DNA of 64,000 bases, taken from assembly GCA_964242215.1 (NCBI GenBank), contig CAXTCJ010000005.1, positions 41,315-105,314 of the forward strand. Reading direction: 5' to 3'. The DNA comes from LMUY01 sp964242215 (GTDB taxonomy: Bacteria; Pseudomonadota; Alphaproteobacteria; Acetobacterales; Acetobacteraceae). Made by a program: the position numbers and the translations under genes. Of the stretch, positions 35,740 through 44,328 are shown piece after piece; within the stretch, counting starts at the first letter, position 1, and every line of letters begins with the position of its first letter. The notes beneath the pieces are model-generated. The model did not search any database, had not been told where the DNA came from, and saw nothing but the letters and a program-made list of their open reading frames with translations.

Positions 35740-37022
35740 TAGCCGCCGTTCGCGGCCGGCGCTGCGGGCTGGCTACGGTTGCGGTTGCGGGCCGGTGCGG
35801 CCGCGGCAGGTTGACCCGGCGGTGGCGCGATGCTGATCCGGGCGCCGTCCTTCAGCCGGTCCAGCCCGTCGGTCACGACCTTGTCGCCGGCCTTCAAGCC
35901 GTCGGTGATCTGCACCAGGCCGCCATCGGTCACGCCGGTCTTCACGACCTGGATGCCCACGGTATTGTCCGGCTTCACGAGATAGACGAAGTCGCCGGGC
36001 GCGCCGTGTTGCACCGCCGCCTGGGGCGCCTCGACCGCACCCTTGATCGTGCGCACGAGCAGCCGAGCGTTCACGAATTGCTGGGGGAACAGCGCGTTGT
36101 CCGTGTTCGGGAACATCGCGCGCAGCTTGACCGTGCCCGTCGTGCTGTCGATCTGGTTGTCGGTCGTGGCGAGCGTGCCGGTGGCGATCAGCTTGGTGTT
36201 GGTGCGGTCGTACGCCGTGACGGCCAGCGGTCCGGCAGCCGCCTGCGACTGGATCTCGTCCACATTGTCTTCGGGCAGATAGAACAGCACCGACATCGGC
36301 TGCAGCTGCGTGATCACGAACAGCCCGGTGGTGTCGCTGGTCTGCACGTAGTTGCCGACGTCCACCAACCGGATACCGATGCGGCCATCCACCGGCGAGG
36401 TGATGTGGCAATACAGCAGGTTGAGCTTGGCGTTATCGACCGTGCCCTGGTCGGTCAGCACCGTGCCCTCGTACTGCTTGATGAGGTACACCTCGTCCTC
36501 GACCTGCTGGCGCGAGATGCTGTCCTGCTTGCTCAGCGTCTGGTAGCGCGCATTGTCGGCCCTTGCCTGGGCCAGCAGCCCTTGGTCGTGCGCCAGCGTG
36601 CCTTGGGCCTGTTCCAACGCCGCCTCGTAGGGGCGCGGATCGATCTGCGCCAGGAAGTCGCCCTTGTGCACCAACTGCCCTTCGGTGAAGGCGAGTTGCT
36701 GCAGCTTGCCGTTGATCTGCGTCTTCACGGTGACGGTGGCCAGCGGTGTCACGGCGCCCAGCCCGGTCAGCACCACGCTTAGATCGCCCGTTGCGATCGT
36801 CGCCACCCCCACCGATTGCGGCGCCCCGCCCGCCCGGTTCGCGCTCACCGGCTGGTTGTGCTTGTCCAGCAGCCGCCAGCCGACATAGGCCGTGCCACCC
36901 AGCACGAACAGGCCGATTAGCGGCGTCAGCCAACGGCGGCGACGCTTCGCCGCTGGTGGGACGGTCTGGCGCGGCGGCTGCGTCCGCTCGGATGGCGGCC
37001 GGACTTCAAGCGTCTCATCCAT
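35739..37022 (-). CDS. RND efflux periplasmic adaptor subunit (MdtA-like)
   Basis: A 427-residue membrane-fusion protein. After a proline- and basic-rich cytoplasmic N-terminus comes one membrane helix (LTPLIGLFVLGGTAYVGW), then the lipoyl and hairpin domains (VKTQINGKLQQLAFTEGQLV, DFLAQIDPRPYEAALEQAQG), a beta-barrel domain and a proximal domain (LKAGDKVVTDGLDRLKDG). The C-terminus is proline/alanine/arginine-rich. It heads the leftward operon adaptor, MdtB-like, MdtC-like, outer-membrane factor. No regulator gene is adjacent. A TATAAA box lies in the 175-bp upstream gap but I could not pair it with a convincing -35. Confidence 0.93.
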   Translation of the reverse strand: MDETLEVRPPSERTQPPRQTVPPAAKRRRRWLTPLIGLFVLGGTAYVGWRLLDKHNQPVSANRAGGAPQSVGVATIATGDLSVVLTGLGAVTPLATVTVKTQINGKLQQLAFTEGQLVHKGDFLAQIDPRPYEAALEQAQGTLAHDQGLLAQARADNARYQTLSKQDSISRQQVEDEVYLIKQYEGTVLTDQGTVDNAKLNLLYCHITSPVDGRIGIRLVDVGNYVQTSDTTGLFVITQLQPMSVLFYLPEDNVDEIQSQAAAGPLAVTAYDRTNTKLIATGTLATTDNQIDSTTGTVKLRAMFPNTDNALFPQQFVNARLLVRTIKGAVEAPQAAVQHGAPGDFVYLVKPDNTVGIQVVKTGVTDGGLVQITDGLKAGDKVVTDGLDRLKDGARISIAPPPGQPAAAAPARNRNRSQPAAPAANGG

Positions 37023-37197
37023 ACTGGGTTAGCTCTCCGGATCATTCGCGTGCGGCATGCACCTGTTGCTACGCAGCAGGATCGTCAAACCCCCCGGTGG
37101 AGCAAATCCCGCTTTCGAGATCGTTTATAACGTTCGCTTACAATCAGCCGGCACATACGGCTACATCGTAGCCTTCTGTTGCCGTCTAGACTAGCGG

Positions 37198-38874
<1,677 letters not shown>

Positions 38875-38877
38875 CGT

Positions 38878-39396
38878 TTAGTCCTTGCGTTTGCGGAAGG
38901 CGTCCAGACTGACCACTTGCGGCTCCTCCGTGGGAGGCGCTGGGACCTCGTTCACCGGCTCTTCCTCCTCCTCCAGTTCCTCGGTGTTCGCCACGTCCAC
39001 CGGGGCGGCACGGAAGCGCAGGCCGAACTGGGCGTGCGGGTCGGCGAAGGCGGTCAGTGCCGCGAACGGGATCACCAGCGTGCTGGACACGCCGCCGAAC
39101 GACAGCCCGACGCTGAACGACCCGCCGGGCTCGTTGACCTTCAGGTCCCAGAACTGGTGCTGCAGGACGATCGTCATCTCCTCCGGATACTGCGCGAGCA
39201 GCCGGGCCGGGATGATCACCCCGGGCGCGTCGGTGCGGAAGCTGACGTAAAAATGGTGCTCGCCGGGCATGCCTTCGACCGAGGCGAACTGCAGGGCGCG
39301 CACGGCAACGCCACGCATCGCCTCCTGCGCCCAAAGTTCGTACGGCAGCAGGCTATCGGGCCGGGGTGCGGGTGTGTCGTCGTCTTCCATGGGCAT
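38878..39396 (-). CDS. sspB: ClpXP adaptor protein SspB (alphaproteobacterial type)
   Basis: About 172 residues. SspB binds ssrA-tagged or other substrates and delivers them to ClpXP for degradation in the cytoplasm. The substrate-binding domain is seen in LLPYELWAQEAMRGVAVRAL, GEHHFYVSFRT and VLQHQFWDLKV. It is followed by an acidic linker (ELEEEEEPVNE) and a C-terminal tail VVSLDAFRKRKD that should contact ClpX. Two closely spaced ATG codons (39396, 39390) could start the protein; the frame is open upstream but not conserved in character. It is co-directional with and 3 bp before fumarase. Confidence 0.93.
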   Translation of the reverse strand: MPMEDDDTPAPRPDSLLPYELWAQEAMRGVAVRALQFASVEGMPGEHHFYVSFRTDAPGVIIPARLLAQYPEEMTIVLQHQFWDLKVNEPGGSFSVGLSFGGVSSTLVIPFAALTAFADPHAQFGLRFRAAPVDVANTEELEEEEEPVNEVPAPPTEEPQVVSLDAFRKRKD

Positions 39397-39565
39397 CGCT
39401 CGATGAATTAGGGTGTGATAGCGCGGGAGTGAGGTCCACCGCAAAGCCGGGAGGGGGCAAAGTCCGGCGGGAAAAGTCCGGGGGGCATAAAGCCGGTTTC
39501 GAGTCTGGCCATCGCCAGACACCACACCATGCTATTGTGGCAGCGTCACGGCAGGGAGACTACTT

Positions 39566-39877
39566 ATGTACATCGCAATGAACCGTTTCAAAGTCACCCC
39601 CGGGTCCGAGCAGGCGTTCGAGCAAGTTTGGACCGGACGGGATAGCCACCTGCGAGGCCTGCCAGGCTTCGTCGAGTTCCACCTCCTGAAGGGGCCGGAC
39701 AAGGGCGACCATACGCTCTACTCGTCCCACACCATCTGGTCCGACCATGGCGCTTTTGAGGCATGGACCCGGTCCGAGGCGTTCCGCGCCGCCCATGCCA
39801 ACGCCGGCGACAACCGGGCCATGTACCTGGGGCACCCGGAGTTCGAGGGTTTCAGCGTGGTGCAGACGATAAAATGA
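39566..39877 (+). CDS. Antibiotic-biosynthesis-monooxygenase (ABM) domain protein, HmoA/IsdG-like
   Basis: A 103-residue ferredoxin-like-fold protein, MYIAMNRFKVTPGSEQAFEQ at the start and SDHGAFEAWTRSEAFRAAHA later, the usual ABM-domain pattern. The family includes haem-degrading HmoA/IsdG enzymes and small quinol monooxygenases. A GGGAGA site precedes the ATG. Its stop overlaps the ankyrin-repeat gene by ATGA. The histidine and asparagine content is compatible with haem degradation, but no haem-uptake gene is nearby, so the substrate stays open. Confidence 0.85.
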   Translation: MYIAMNRFKVTPGSEQAFEQVWTGRDSHLRGLPGFVEFHLLKGPDKGDHTLYSSHTIWSDHGAFEAWTRSEAFRAAHANAGDNRAMYLGHPEFEGFSVVQTIK

Positions 39878-40386
39878 GCGGACCGGTCATCAGCGAGGAG
39901 CGCCCCACCGCACAGCAGCAGGACGCCGCGTTCTACAATGCCGCCCGCGAGGGCAATGCCGACATGCTGGCCGCCTTTCTGGACGCCGGGGCAGACCCCA
40001 ATCGGGCGGATGATCGTGGCTTCACGCCGCTGATCCTCGCCAGCTACAACAATCGGCCGGACACGGTGGCGCTGCTGCTGGACCGCGGCGCTGATGTGGA
40101 CGGGGTGGATGCCGAGGGCGCCACGGCGCTCGGTGGGGTGGCGTTCAAGGGCTATGTCGGGATCGCCCGGCAGCTACTCGCGGCCGGCGCCACGGTCGAC
40201 GCGGGCAATAGCGCCGGCCGCACCCCCGTGATGTTCGCGACCATGTTCGGCCGCGCCGAAATGGCCGCACTTCTGGTAGCGCACGGTGCCGATGTCGATC
40301 GCACCGATCGCGAGGGCACCAGCGCCGCCGCGATCGCCCGGCAGTCCGGCCGGCCGGACATGCTCGGCGCGTTGGGGTTGGCGTGA
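39874..40386 (+). CDS. Ankyrin-repeat protein
   Basis: A 170-residue protein made almost wholly of ankyrin repeats. At least four helix-turn-helix units are seen: REGNADMLAAFLDAGADPNR, NNRPDTVALLLDRGADVDG, FKGYVGIARQLLAAGATVDA and FGRAEMAALLVAHGADVDR. No signal peptide is present. The start is the ATG at 39874 overlapping the ABM-gene stop; an open frame upstream overlaps that gene. Its own stop overlaps the next gene (GTGA). Ankyrin proteins bind other proteins, so it probably serves its coupled neighbours, perhaps as an inhibitor or scaffold. Confidence 0.9.
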   Translation: MSGPVISEERPTAQQQDAAFYNAAREGNADMLAAFLDAGADPNRADDRGFTPLILASYNNRPDTVALLLDRGADVDGVDAEGATALGGVAFKGYVGIARQLLAAGATVDAGNSAGRTPVMFATMFGRAEMAALLVAHGADVDRTDREGTSAAAIARQSGRPDMLGALGLA

Positions 40387-41402
40387 GCCCGGGTGTTACG
40401 GGGCTGACCCCTGCTCTGGCGGCCAAGTTTGCGGCGACGGCGCTGGGCCACGTCACGCGCGAATACCCGAACAAGCCCGGCAACGTGCACGCCGGGCCGG
40501 AGGATGCCCGCACGCCGCGGTCGCTGCATCCGGTGTTCCACGGCAGCTTCGATTGGCATTCCTGCGTGCACGCCTATTGGATGCTGGCCCGCTTGCTGCG
40601 GCTGTTCCCGGCCATGGCGCCGGCCTCCGAGATCCGCTCGCTGTTCGAGGCTCGGCTGATGCCAGACCTGGTGGCGGGCGAAGTTGCCACCTTCTCCCAC
40701 GCGATGGCGGGCGGGTTCGAGCGGCCCTACGGCTGGGCCTGGCTGCTGAAACTTCACGTGGCGCTGACCGACTTGCCGGACCGCCGCTGGCACGAGGCGC
40801 TCGCCCCGCTGACGGTGCTGATCGCCGGGCGGCTGGAGGCTTTTCTGCCGAAAGCAACCTACCCGGTGCGGGTCGGCACGCATTTCAACACCGCGTTCGC
40901 CCTGGCGCTCGCCGCCGACTACGCCATCGCGACGCAAAACACCGCACTGGCAGCGTTGCTGCGACGGACGGCGGAGGGATGGTATGGCGCCGACGCCGAC
41001 TGCCAAGCGTGGGAGCCGAGTGGCGACGACTTTCTGTCTTCGGCCCTGATCGAGGCCGAGTGCATGCGGCGGTTACTGCCAGCGGAGCGATTTGGACCGT
41101 GGTTCGACGGCTTCCTGCCGCACCTGGCCGAGGCGCGCCCGGAATCGCTGTTCGCCCCCGTCTCGGTCAGCGACCGCACCGACGGCAAGATCGCGCATTT
41201 GGACGGTGTGAACCTGAGCCGCGCCTGGTGCTGGCGGTCGTTGGCCACGTCGTTGCCGGCCAGCGACCCGCGCCGGTTGATGATGGAGCAAGCGGCCGAA
41301 CTGCATCTGGCAGCGGGGTTGCCGCACGTGACGGGCGACTACATGGGCGAGCACTGGCTGGCGAGCTTCGCGGTGCTGGCATTGGACGACGTGGCCACTT
41401 AG
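40383..41402 (+). CDS. DUF2891 family protein
   Basis: A 339-residue protein recognised as DUF2891 from ATALGHVTREYPNKPGNVHA, SLHPVFHGSFDWHSCVHAYW, GWAWLLKLHVALTD and FNTAFALALAADYA. The all-helical, histidine- and tryptophan-rich pattern resembles an (alpha/alpha)6 barrel. No biochemical role is established to my knowledge. It begins at GTG 40383, overlapping the ankyrin-gene stop, as the third member of a tightly coupled trio. It has no signal peptide, so a cytoplasmic location is likely. Confidence 0.85.
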   Translation: MSPGVTGLTPALAAKFAATALGHVTREYPNKPGNVHAGPEDARTPRSLHPVFHGSFDWHSCVHAYWMLARLLRLFPAMAPASEIRSLFEARLMPDLVAGEVATFSHAMAGGFERPYGWAWLLKLHVALTDLPDRRWHEALAPLTVLIAGRLEAFLPKATYPVRVGTHFNTAFALALAADYAIATQNTALAALLRRTAEGWYGADADCQAWEPSGDDFLSSALIEAECMRRLLPAERFGPWFDGFLPHLAEARPESLFAPVSVSDRTDGKIAHLDGVNLSRAWCWRSLATSLPASDPRRLMMEQAAELHLAAGLPHVTGDYMGEHWLASFAVLALDDVAT

Positions 41403-41420
41403 TCCGCCTCCCATCTGCTG

Positions 41421-41549
41421 ATCCTCCCCCGTGCTTCACGGGGGAGGTGGCGGCGAAGCCGACGGAGGGGGCGCGGCCACCGTTCGTGCCAAGAGCCCCC
41501 TCCACCATGCTTCGCATGGTCCCCCTCCCCCACTTCGCGAGGGAGGATA
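41421..41549. repeat. Intergenic palindromic repeat, family B, copy 1
   Basis: Begins with a perfect 11-bp hairpin, CCTCCCCCGTG-CTT-CACGGGGGAGG (41423-41447), followed by GCGGCGAAGCCGACGGAGGG and, further on, CCATGCTTCGCATGG and a closing CGAGGGAGGAT. The same block occurs in reverse at 57614-57738. It lies between convergent genes (DUF2891 and xylanase) and probably acts as a two-way terminator. Confidence 0.85.
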
Positions 41550-41568
41550 AGCAAGTGCAATCGAGCCA

Positions 41569-42780
41569 CTACGGTGCCGGGGGAGCCCGTCGGAACGCGT
41601 CGGCCATTGCAAGCCAATACGGTTTGCGGTGGCCATCGTCGTCGAGCGGCAGGCCGCGATGCTCCAACCCGTCCTGCCGCCTCACATGCACCTCGCTGGC
41701 GAGCCAAGAATATTTGTCCTCCAGGCCCCAGGTGACGAACGTCTTCACCCCACCCTCGAGCGCCGCGTCCATGAAGGCACGCACCCGGTCGGCGACGATC
41801 TTATCGCGGGCGGCGAACCCGTCCGGGATCTTCCAATGCTCGCGGATGTCCATCTCGGTCACCACCAGGTCCACGCCCTCGTTGCGCAGCAGGCGGCAGA
41901 ACTCGGTGAACGGCGGTCCCGAAAACGGCTGGATGATCTGCATGTGGCCCTGCAGCCCCACCGCATCCAGCGGCACGTTCGCCCGGCGCAGCGACCGCAC
42001 CAGGTTCAGGAACCGGCGGCGCTTCTCGTAGTGGTGCGGCGCCGCTTCCTCCAGTCCGTATTCGTTCAGCACCACCCGCACCGATGGATCGCGCTCCTTC
42101 GCCATGCGCAGCGCCATGGCGATGTAATCCGGGCCGAGTGCCCTCAGCCACGGTGAGTCGCGCAGCTCACCCGGCGTGGCTTGTGGCGTGTCGCTGCCCG
42201 CCGGGTCGGCGACGACCTCGTTCACCACGTCCCATTCGCGGATCTCGCCCTGGGTATGGGCGAAGACGCGGCCGATATAGCTGTTCATCAGCGCCCGCGC
42301 CCGGTCCGGCCCTTGCGCCAACGCCTGCACCACCCAATCCGGCAGATCCTGGTGCCAGATCAGGCCGTGGCCACGGATCGGCTTGCCGTGGGCGCGCGCC
42401 CAAGCGATCAGCGTATCGATCGGGCGGAAGTTGTACACGCCTTCCTTCGGTTGCAGGAACGCCATCTTGGTCTCGTAATCCGGCATCAGCAGCCCGCATT
42501 CGAGGTCGACCATGGGCCCGTAAGCGGGATCGTCGACGAAACGCTGCGATTGCACGGCGGCGCCGAACATCCGGCCGTGGCTGGCCGCGATCTCTCCCAG
42601 CCCGGGCGGCCCGGCAGGGATCGAAACCTCCGACACCTTCGGCGGCACCGTAAGCTGCGGCAAAGGTGGATCGCCCGCCGCATGAGGACGCGAGGCCAGC
42701 GTCGCAGGCCGCACGCCGGCCACCGCCATAGCGGCCTGGACGAACTCCCGCCGGGTTGCAGCCGGCCGTTTGACGTTCAT
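41569..42780 (-). CDS. Endo-1,4-beta-xylanase, glycoside hydrolase family 10, Tat-exported
   Basis: A 403-residue GH10 enzyme. The N-terminus carries a twin-arginine signal (TRREFVQAAMAVAGV), so it is exported folded. The catalytic acid/base is Glu188 in REWDVVNEV and the nucleophile Glu309 in LVVTEMDIREH; HGLIWHQDLPDW is the substrate-binding motif. No carbohydrate-binding module is present. It stands alone: no xylosidase, xylose transporter or other plant-polymer gene is in the window. It is divergent from the NIPSNAP gene. GH10 enzymes cut xylan backbones or related glycosides. Confidence 0.93.
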   Translation of the reverse strand: MNVKRPAATRREFVQAAMAVAGVRPATLASRPHAAGDPPLPQLTVPPKVSEVSIPAGPPGLGEIAASHGRMFGAAVQSQRFVDDPAYGPMVDLECGLLMPDYETKMAFLQPKEGVYNFRPIDTLIAWARAHGKPIRGHGLIWHQDLPDWVVQALAQGPDRARALMNSYIGRVFAHTQGEIREWDVVNEVVADPAGSDTPQATPGELRDSPWLRALGPDYIAMALRMAKERDPSVRVVLNEYGLEEAAPHHYEKRRRFLNLVRSLRRANVPLDAVGLQGHMQIIQPFSGPPFTEFCRLLRNEGVDLVVTEMDIREHWKIPDGFAARDKIVADRVRAFMDAALEGGVKTFVTWGLEDKYSWLASEVHVRRQDGLEHRGLPLDDDGHRKPYWLAMADAFRRAPPAP

Positions 42781-42852
42781 CGCCGGGTCGATAACAAAGA
42801 ACCGGCGGCAGCGCCAATCGCAAGACCGCGCAAGACCAGAGGACGCGAACCC

Positions 42853-43179
42853 ATGATCGTCGATCTACGCATCTACACCACCCGCCCGGGCAAGCTCGCG
42901 GCGTTCGTGAAGCTCTACCAGGACTACGCCTGGGATCTGCAGCAGAAGTATCTCGGCCGCTGCCTTGGGTGGTACACCGTCGTGGAGGGGCCGCTGAACC
43001 AGGTGGTGCACCTGTGGGCCTACGAGTCGATGGGCGAGCGCGAGACCAAACGCGCCGCGATGGCCGCCGACCCGGCCTGGGGCGAGTACCTGCGCCGCTC
43101 GGAAGAAGCCGGGCTGCTGATGTCGCAGGAGAACCGCTTCCTCAAGCCGACGGAATTCTCACCGATGCCCCCAGCGTAG
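42853..43179 (+). CDS. NIPSNAP family protein
   Basis: A 108-residue protein with the NIPSNAP ferredoxin-like fold, starting MIVDLRIYTTRPGKLAAFVK and containing VVHLWAYESMGERETKRAAM. The ATG at 42853 is chosen because family proteins begin at this point; the frame is open upstream, over the divergent xylanase gene. The molecular role of small bacterial NIPSNAP proteins is unclear; they often accompany catabolic genes. It is followed by a short G/C hairpin and the convergent Crp-type gene. Confidence 0.87.
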   Translation: MIVDLRIYTTRPGKLAAFVKLYQDYAWDLQQKYLGRCLGWYTVVEGPLNQVVHLWAYESMGERETKRAAMAADPAWGEYLRRSEEAGLLMSQENRFLKPTEFSPMPPA

Positions 43180-43197
43180 GGCCTGGTCGTGTCTCCG

Positions 43198-43210
43198 CCC
43201 CCATCGGGGG
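43198..43210. terminator. Short G/C hairpin between convergent genes
   Basis: CCCCC-ATC-GGGGG lies 18 bp after the NIPSNAP stop and 10 bp before the end of the convergent Crp-type gene. There is no U-tract, so termination is only suggested by position. Confidence 0.35.
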
Positions 43211-43219
43211 AAGCCGCTG

Positions 43220-43957
43220 TCAGGCGACGGGGACGACCCAGTCCGACATCGCGCGCATAAGGTCCAATTGCCGCAAGGTCACTTGCCCGCCACGCATGTC
43301 CAGCAGCCGGTCGCGCCGGACCTGCTGCAGCGTGCGGTTGATGTGCACCACGCTGAGCCCAAGCGCGTCGGCCAGGATGTCCTGCGTCAGCGGGAGGGCG
43401 AAGCTATCACCGTCGACCATGCCGATCGCGCGCAGGCGGGCGTAGAACTCCAGCACCAGGTGCACGAGGCGCTCGTACGCGGTCTGCCGGCCTAGCCGCA
43501 CCACCTGGTCGCGAAGGTTGATCTCGTCGGCGTAGGACATCTGCGCGATTGCCTCGGCCAGCCCCGTCAGAGGCACGCCGTTTTCGTCCGCGGTACGCAG
43601 CAGCGGCCGGGCATCCGCCACCACCACGGGCGTGAGCGCCAAGACGGCGCTGGAGGCGGGGAGACCGGGGCGGGCGAGCGAGCCGACCGCATCGCCCGGC
43701 AGGAGGAAGCGGATGATCTGCCGCCGCCCGTCCCCCAGGATACGCTGATGGCAGGCCCAGCCCGACAGCAGCATCACCGGCGCCTGCACCCGGCCCTCGA
43801 CGCAAAGCTCGGCTTGCGCCGGGCAGTGCCGGGTCGCCTGAGACAGGTCGCGCAATATGTCCACTTCTGCTGAGGACAGCCGTGCCAGCCGGCCCAACCG
43901 CAGAGCAACGGCATTCTCCGGTCGGCCATCGCTATAGGCGATCAGGGGGCGATTCAT
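43220..43957 (-). CDS. Crp/Fnr family transcriptional regulator
   Basis: A 245-residue regulator with an N-terminal cyclic-nucleotide-binding-like domain (VMLLSGWACHQRILGDGRR, IIRFLLPGDAVG) and a C-terminal winged helix (LPLTQDILADALGLSVVHIN, RTLQQVRRDRLLD). No Fnr-type cysteine cluster is apparent, so oxygen sensing by iron-sulphur is unlikely. The start at 43957 has AAGGAG 7 bp upstream (43965-43970); the frame is open further upstream over the receiver gene. It overlaps the receiver-gene stop by ATGA and ends the kinase-receiver-regulator operon. It probably gives the transcriptional output of the system. Confidence 0.9.
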   Translation of the reverse strand: MNRPLIAYSDGRPENAVALRLGRLARLSSAEVDILRDLSQATRHCPAQAELCVEGRVQAPVMLLSGWACHQRILGDGRRQIIRFLLPGDAVGSLARPGLPASSAVLALTPVVVADARPLLRTADENGVPLTGLAEAIAQMSYADEINLRDQVVRLGRQTAYERLVHLVLEFYARLRAIGMVDGDSFALPLTQDILADALGLSVVHINRTLQQVRRDRLLDMRGGQVTLRQLDLMRAMSDWVVPVA

Positions 43958-44328
43958 GCGACCACTCCTTGTGTTCCCTTTGCCAGCAAAAGCACGGCCG
44001 GGATGAGTTTCTCGAGCGATATAGGCTTGTCGAGACGAGGGAGGTCGCGATACCGTGGCGGGATCGCGCAAGGTCCGTAGCCCGTGACGAAGGCGACCGG
44101 CACGCCATGGTTCCTGATCTCGTCGATCAGCGGCAAGCTTGTCTCGAAGTCGGACCCGAGATTGACGAGTGCGGCATCGATTTCGTCGATCGCCAAGCTC
44201 CCGTCCGACGGCAGGCGAGCCATCGGGCCGACGACTTTAGCGCCGAGGTCACGTAGCACAGATGTCAGTTCGGTTGCTACGAAGTAATGATCGTCCACGA
44301 CCAGCACGGTCAGATCCTTGAGTGGCAT
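43954..44328 (-). CDS. Single-domain receiver protein lacking the phospho-acceptor Asp
   Basis: A 124-residue CheY-like receiver. The acidic pair Asp12-Asp13 (VLVVDDHYF), Thr82 (AFVTGYG) and Lys101 (RLDKPIS) are in place. The position of the phosphorylated aspartate after the third strand is Asn56 (DAALVNLGSD), with the downstream spacing to PLIDEI kept as in ordinary receivers of this type. It should therefore not take a phosphoryl group in the normal way. It begins on the last base of the kinase gene's stop (TGATG) and overlaps the Crp-type gene, so all three are produced together. A phosphorylation-independent adaptor role is likely. Confidence 0.9.
   Translation of the reverse strand: MPLKDLTVLVVDDHYFVATELTSVLRDLGAKVVGPMARLPSDGSLAIDEIDAALVNLGSDFETSLPLIDEIRNHGVPVAFVTGYGPCAIPPRYRDLPRLDKPISLEKLIPAVLLLAKGTQGVVA

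Noticed and set aside
37023..37197. Promoter with TetR-type operator before the RND operon
   Set aside because: A TATAAA box and weak symmetry are visible, but no convincing -35 pair or full palindrome, and no TetR gene is nearby.
39484..39530. T-arm-like sequence GGTTTCGAGTC suggesting a tRNA
   Set aside because: No matching acceptor, D or anticodon arms could be placed around it, and the loop length is wrong.
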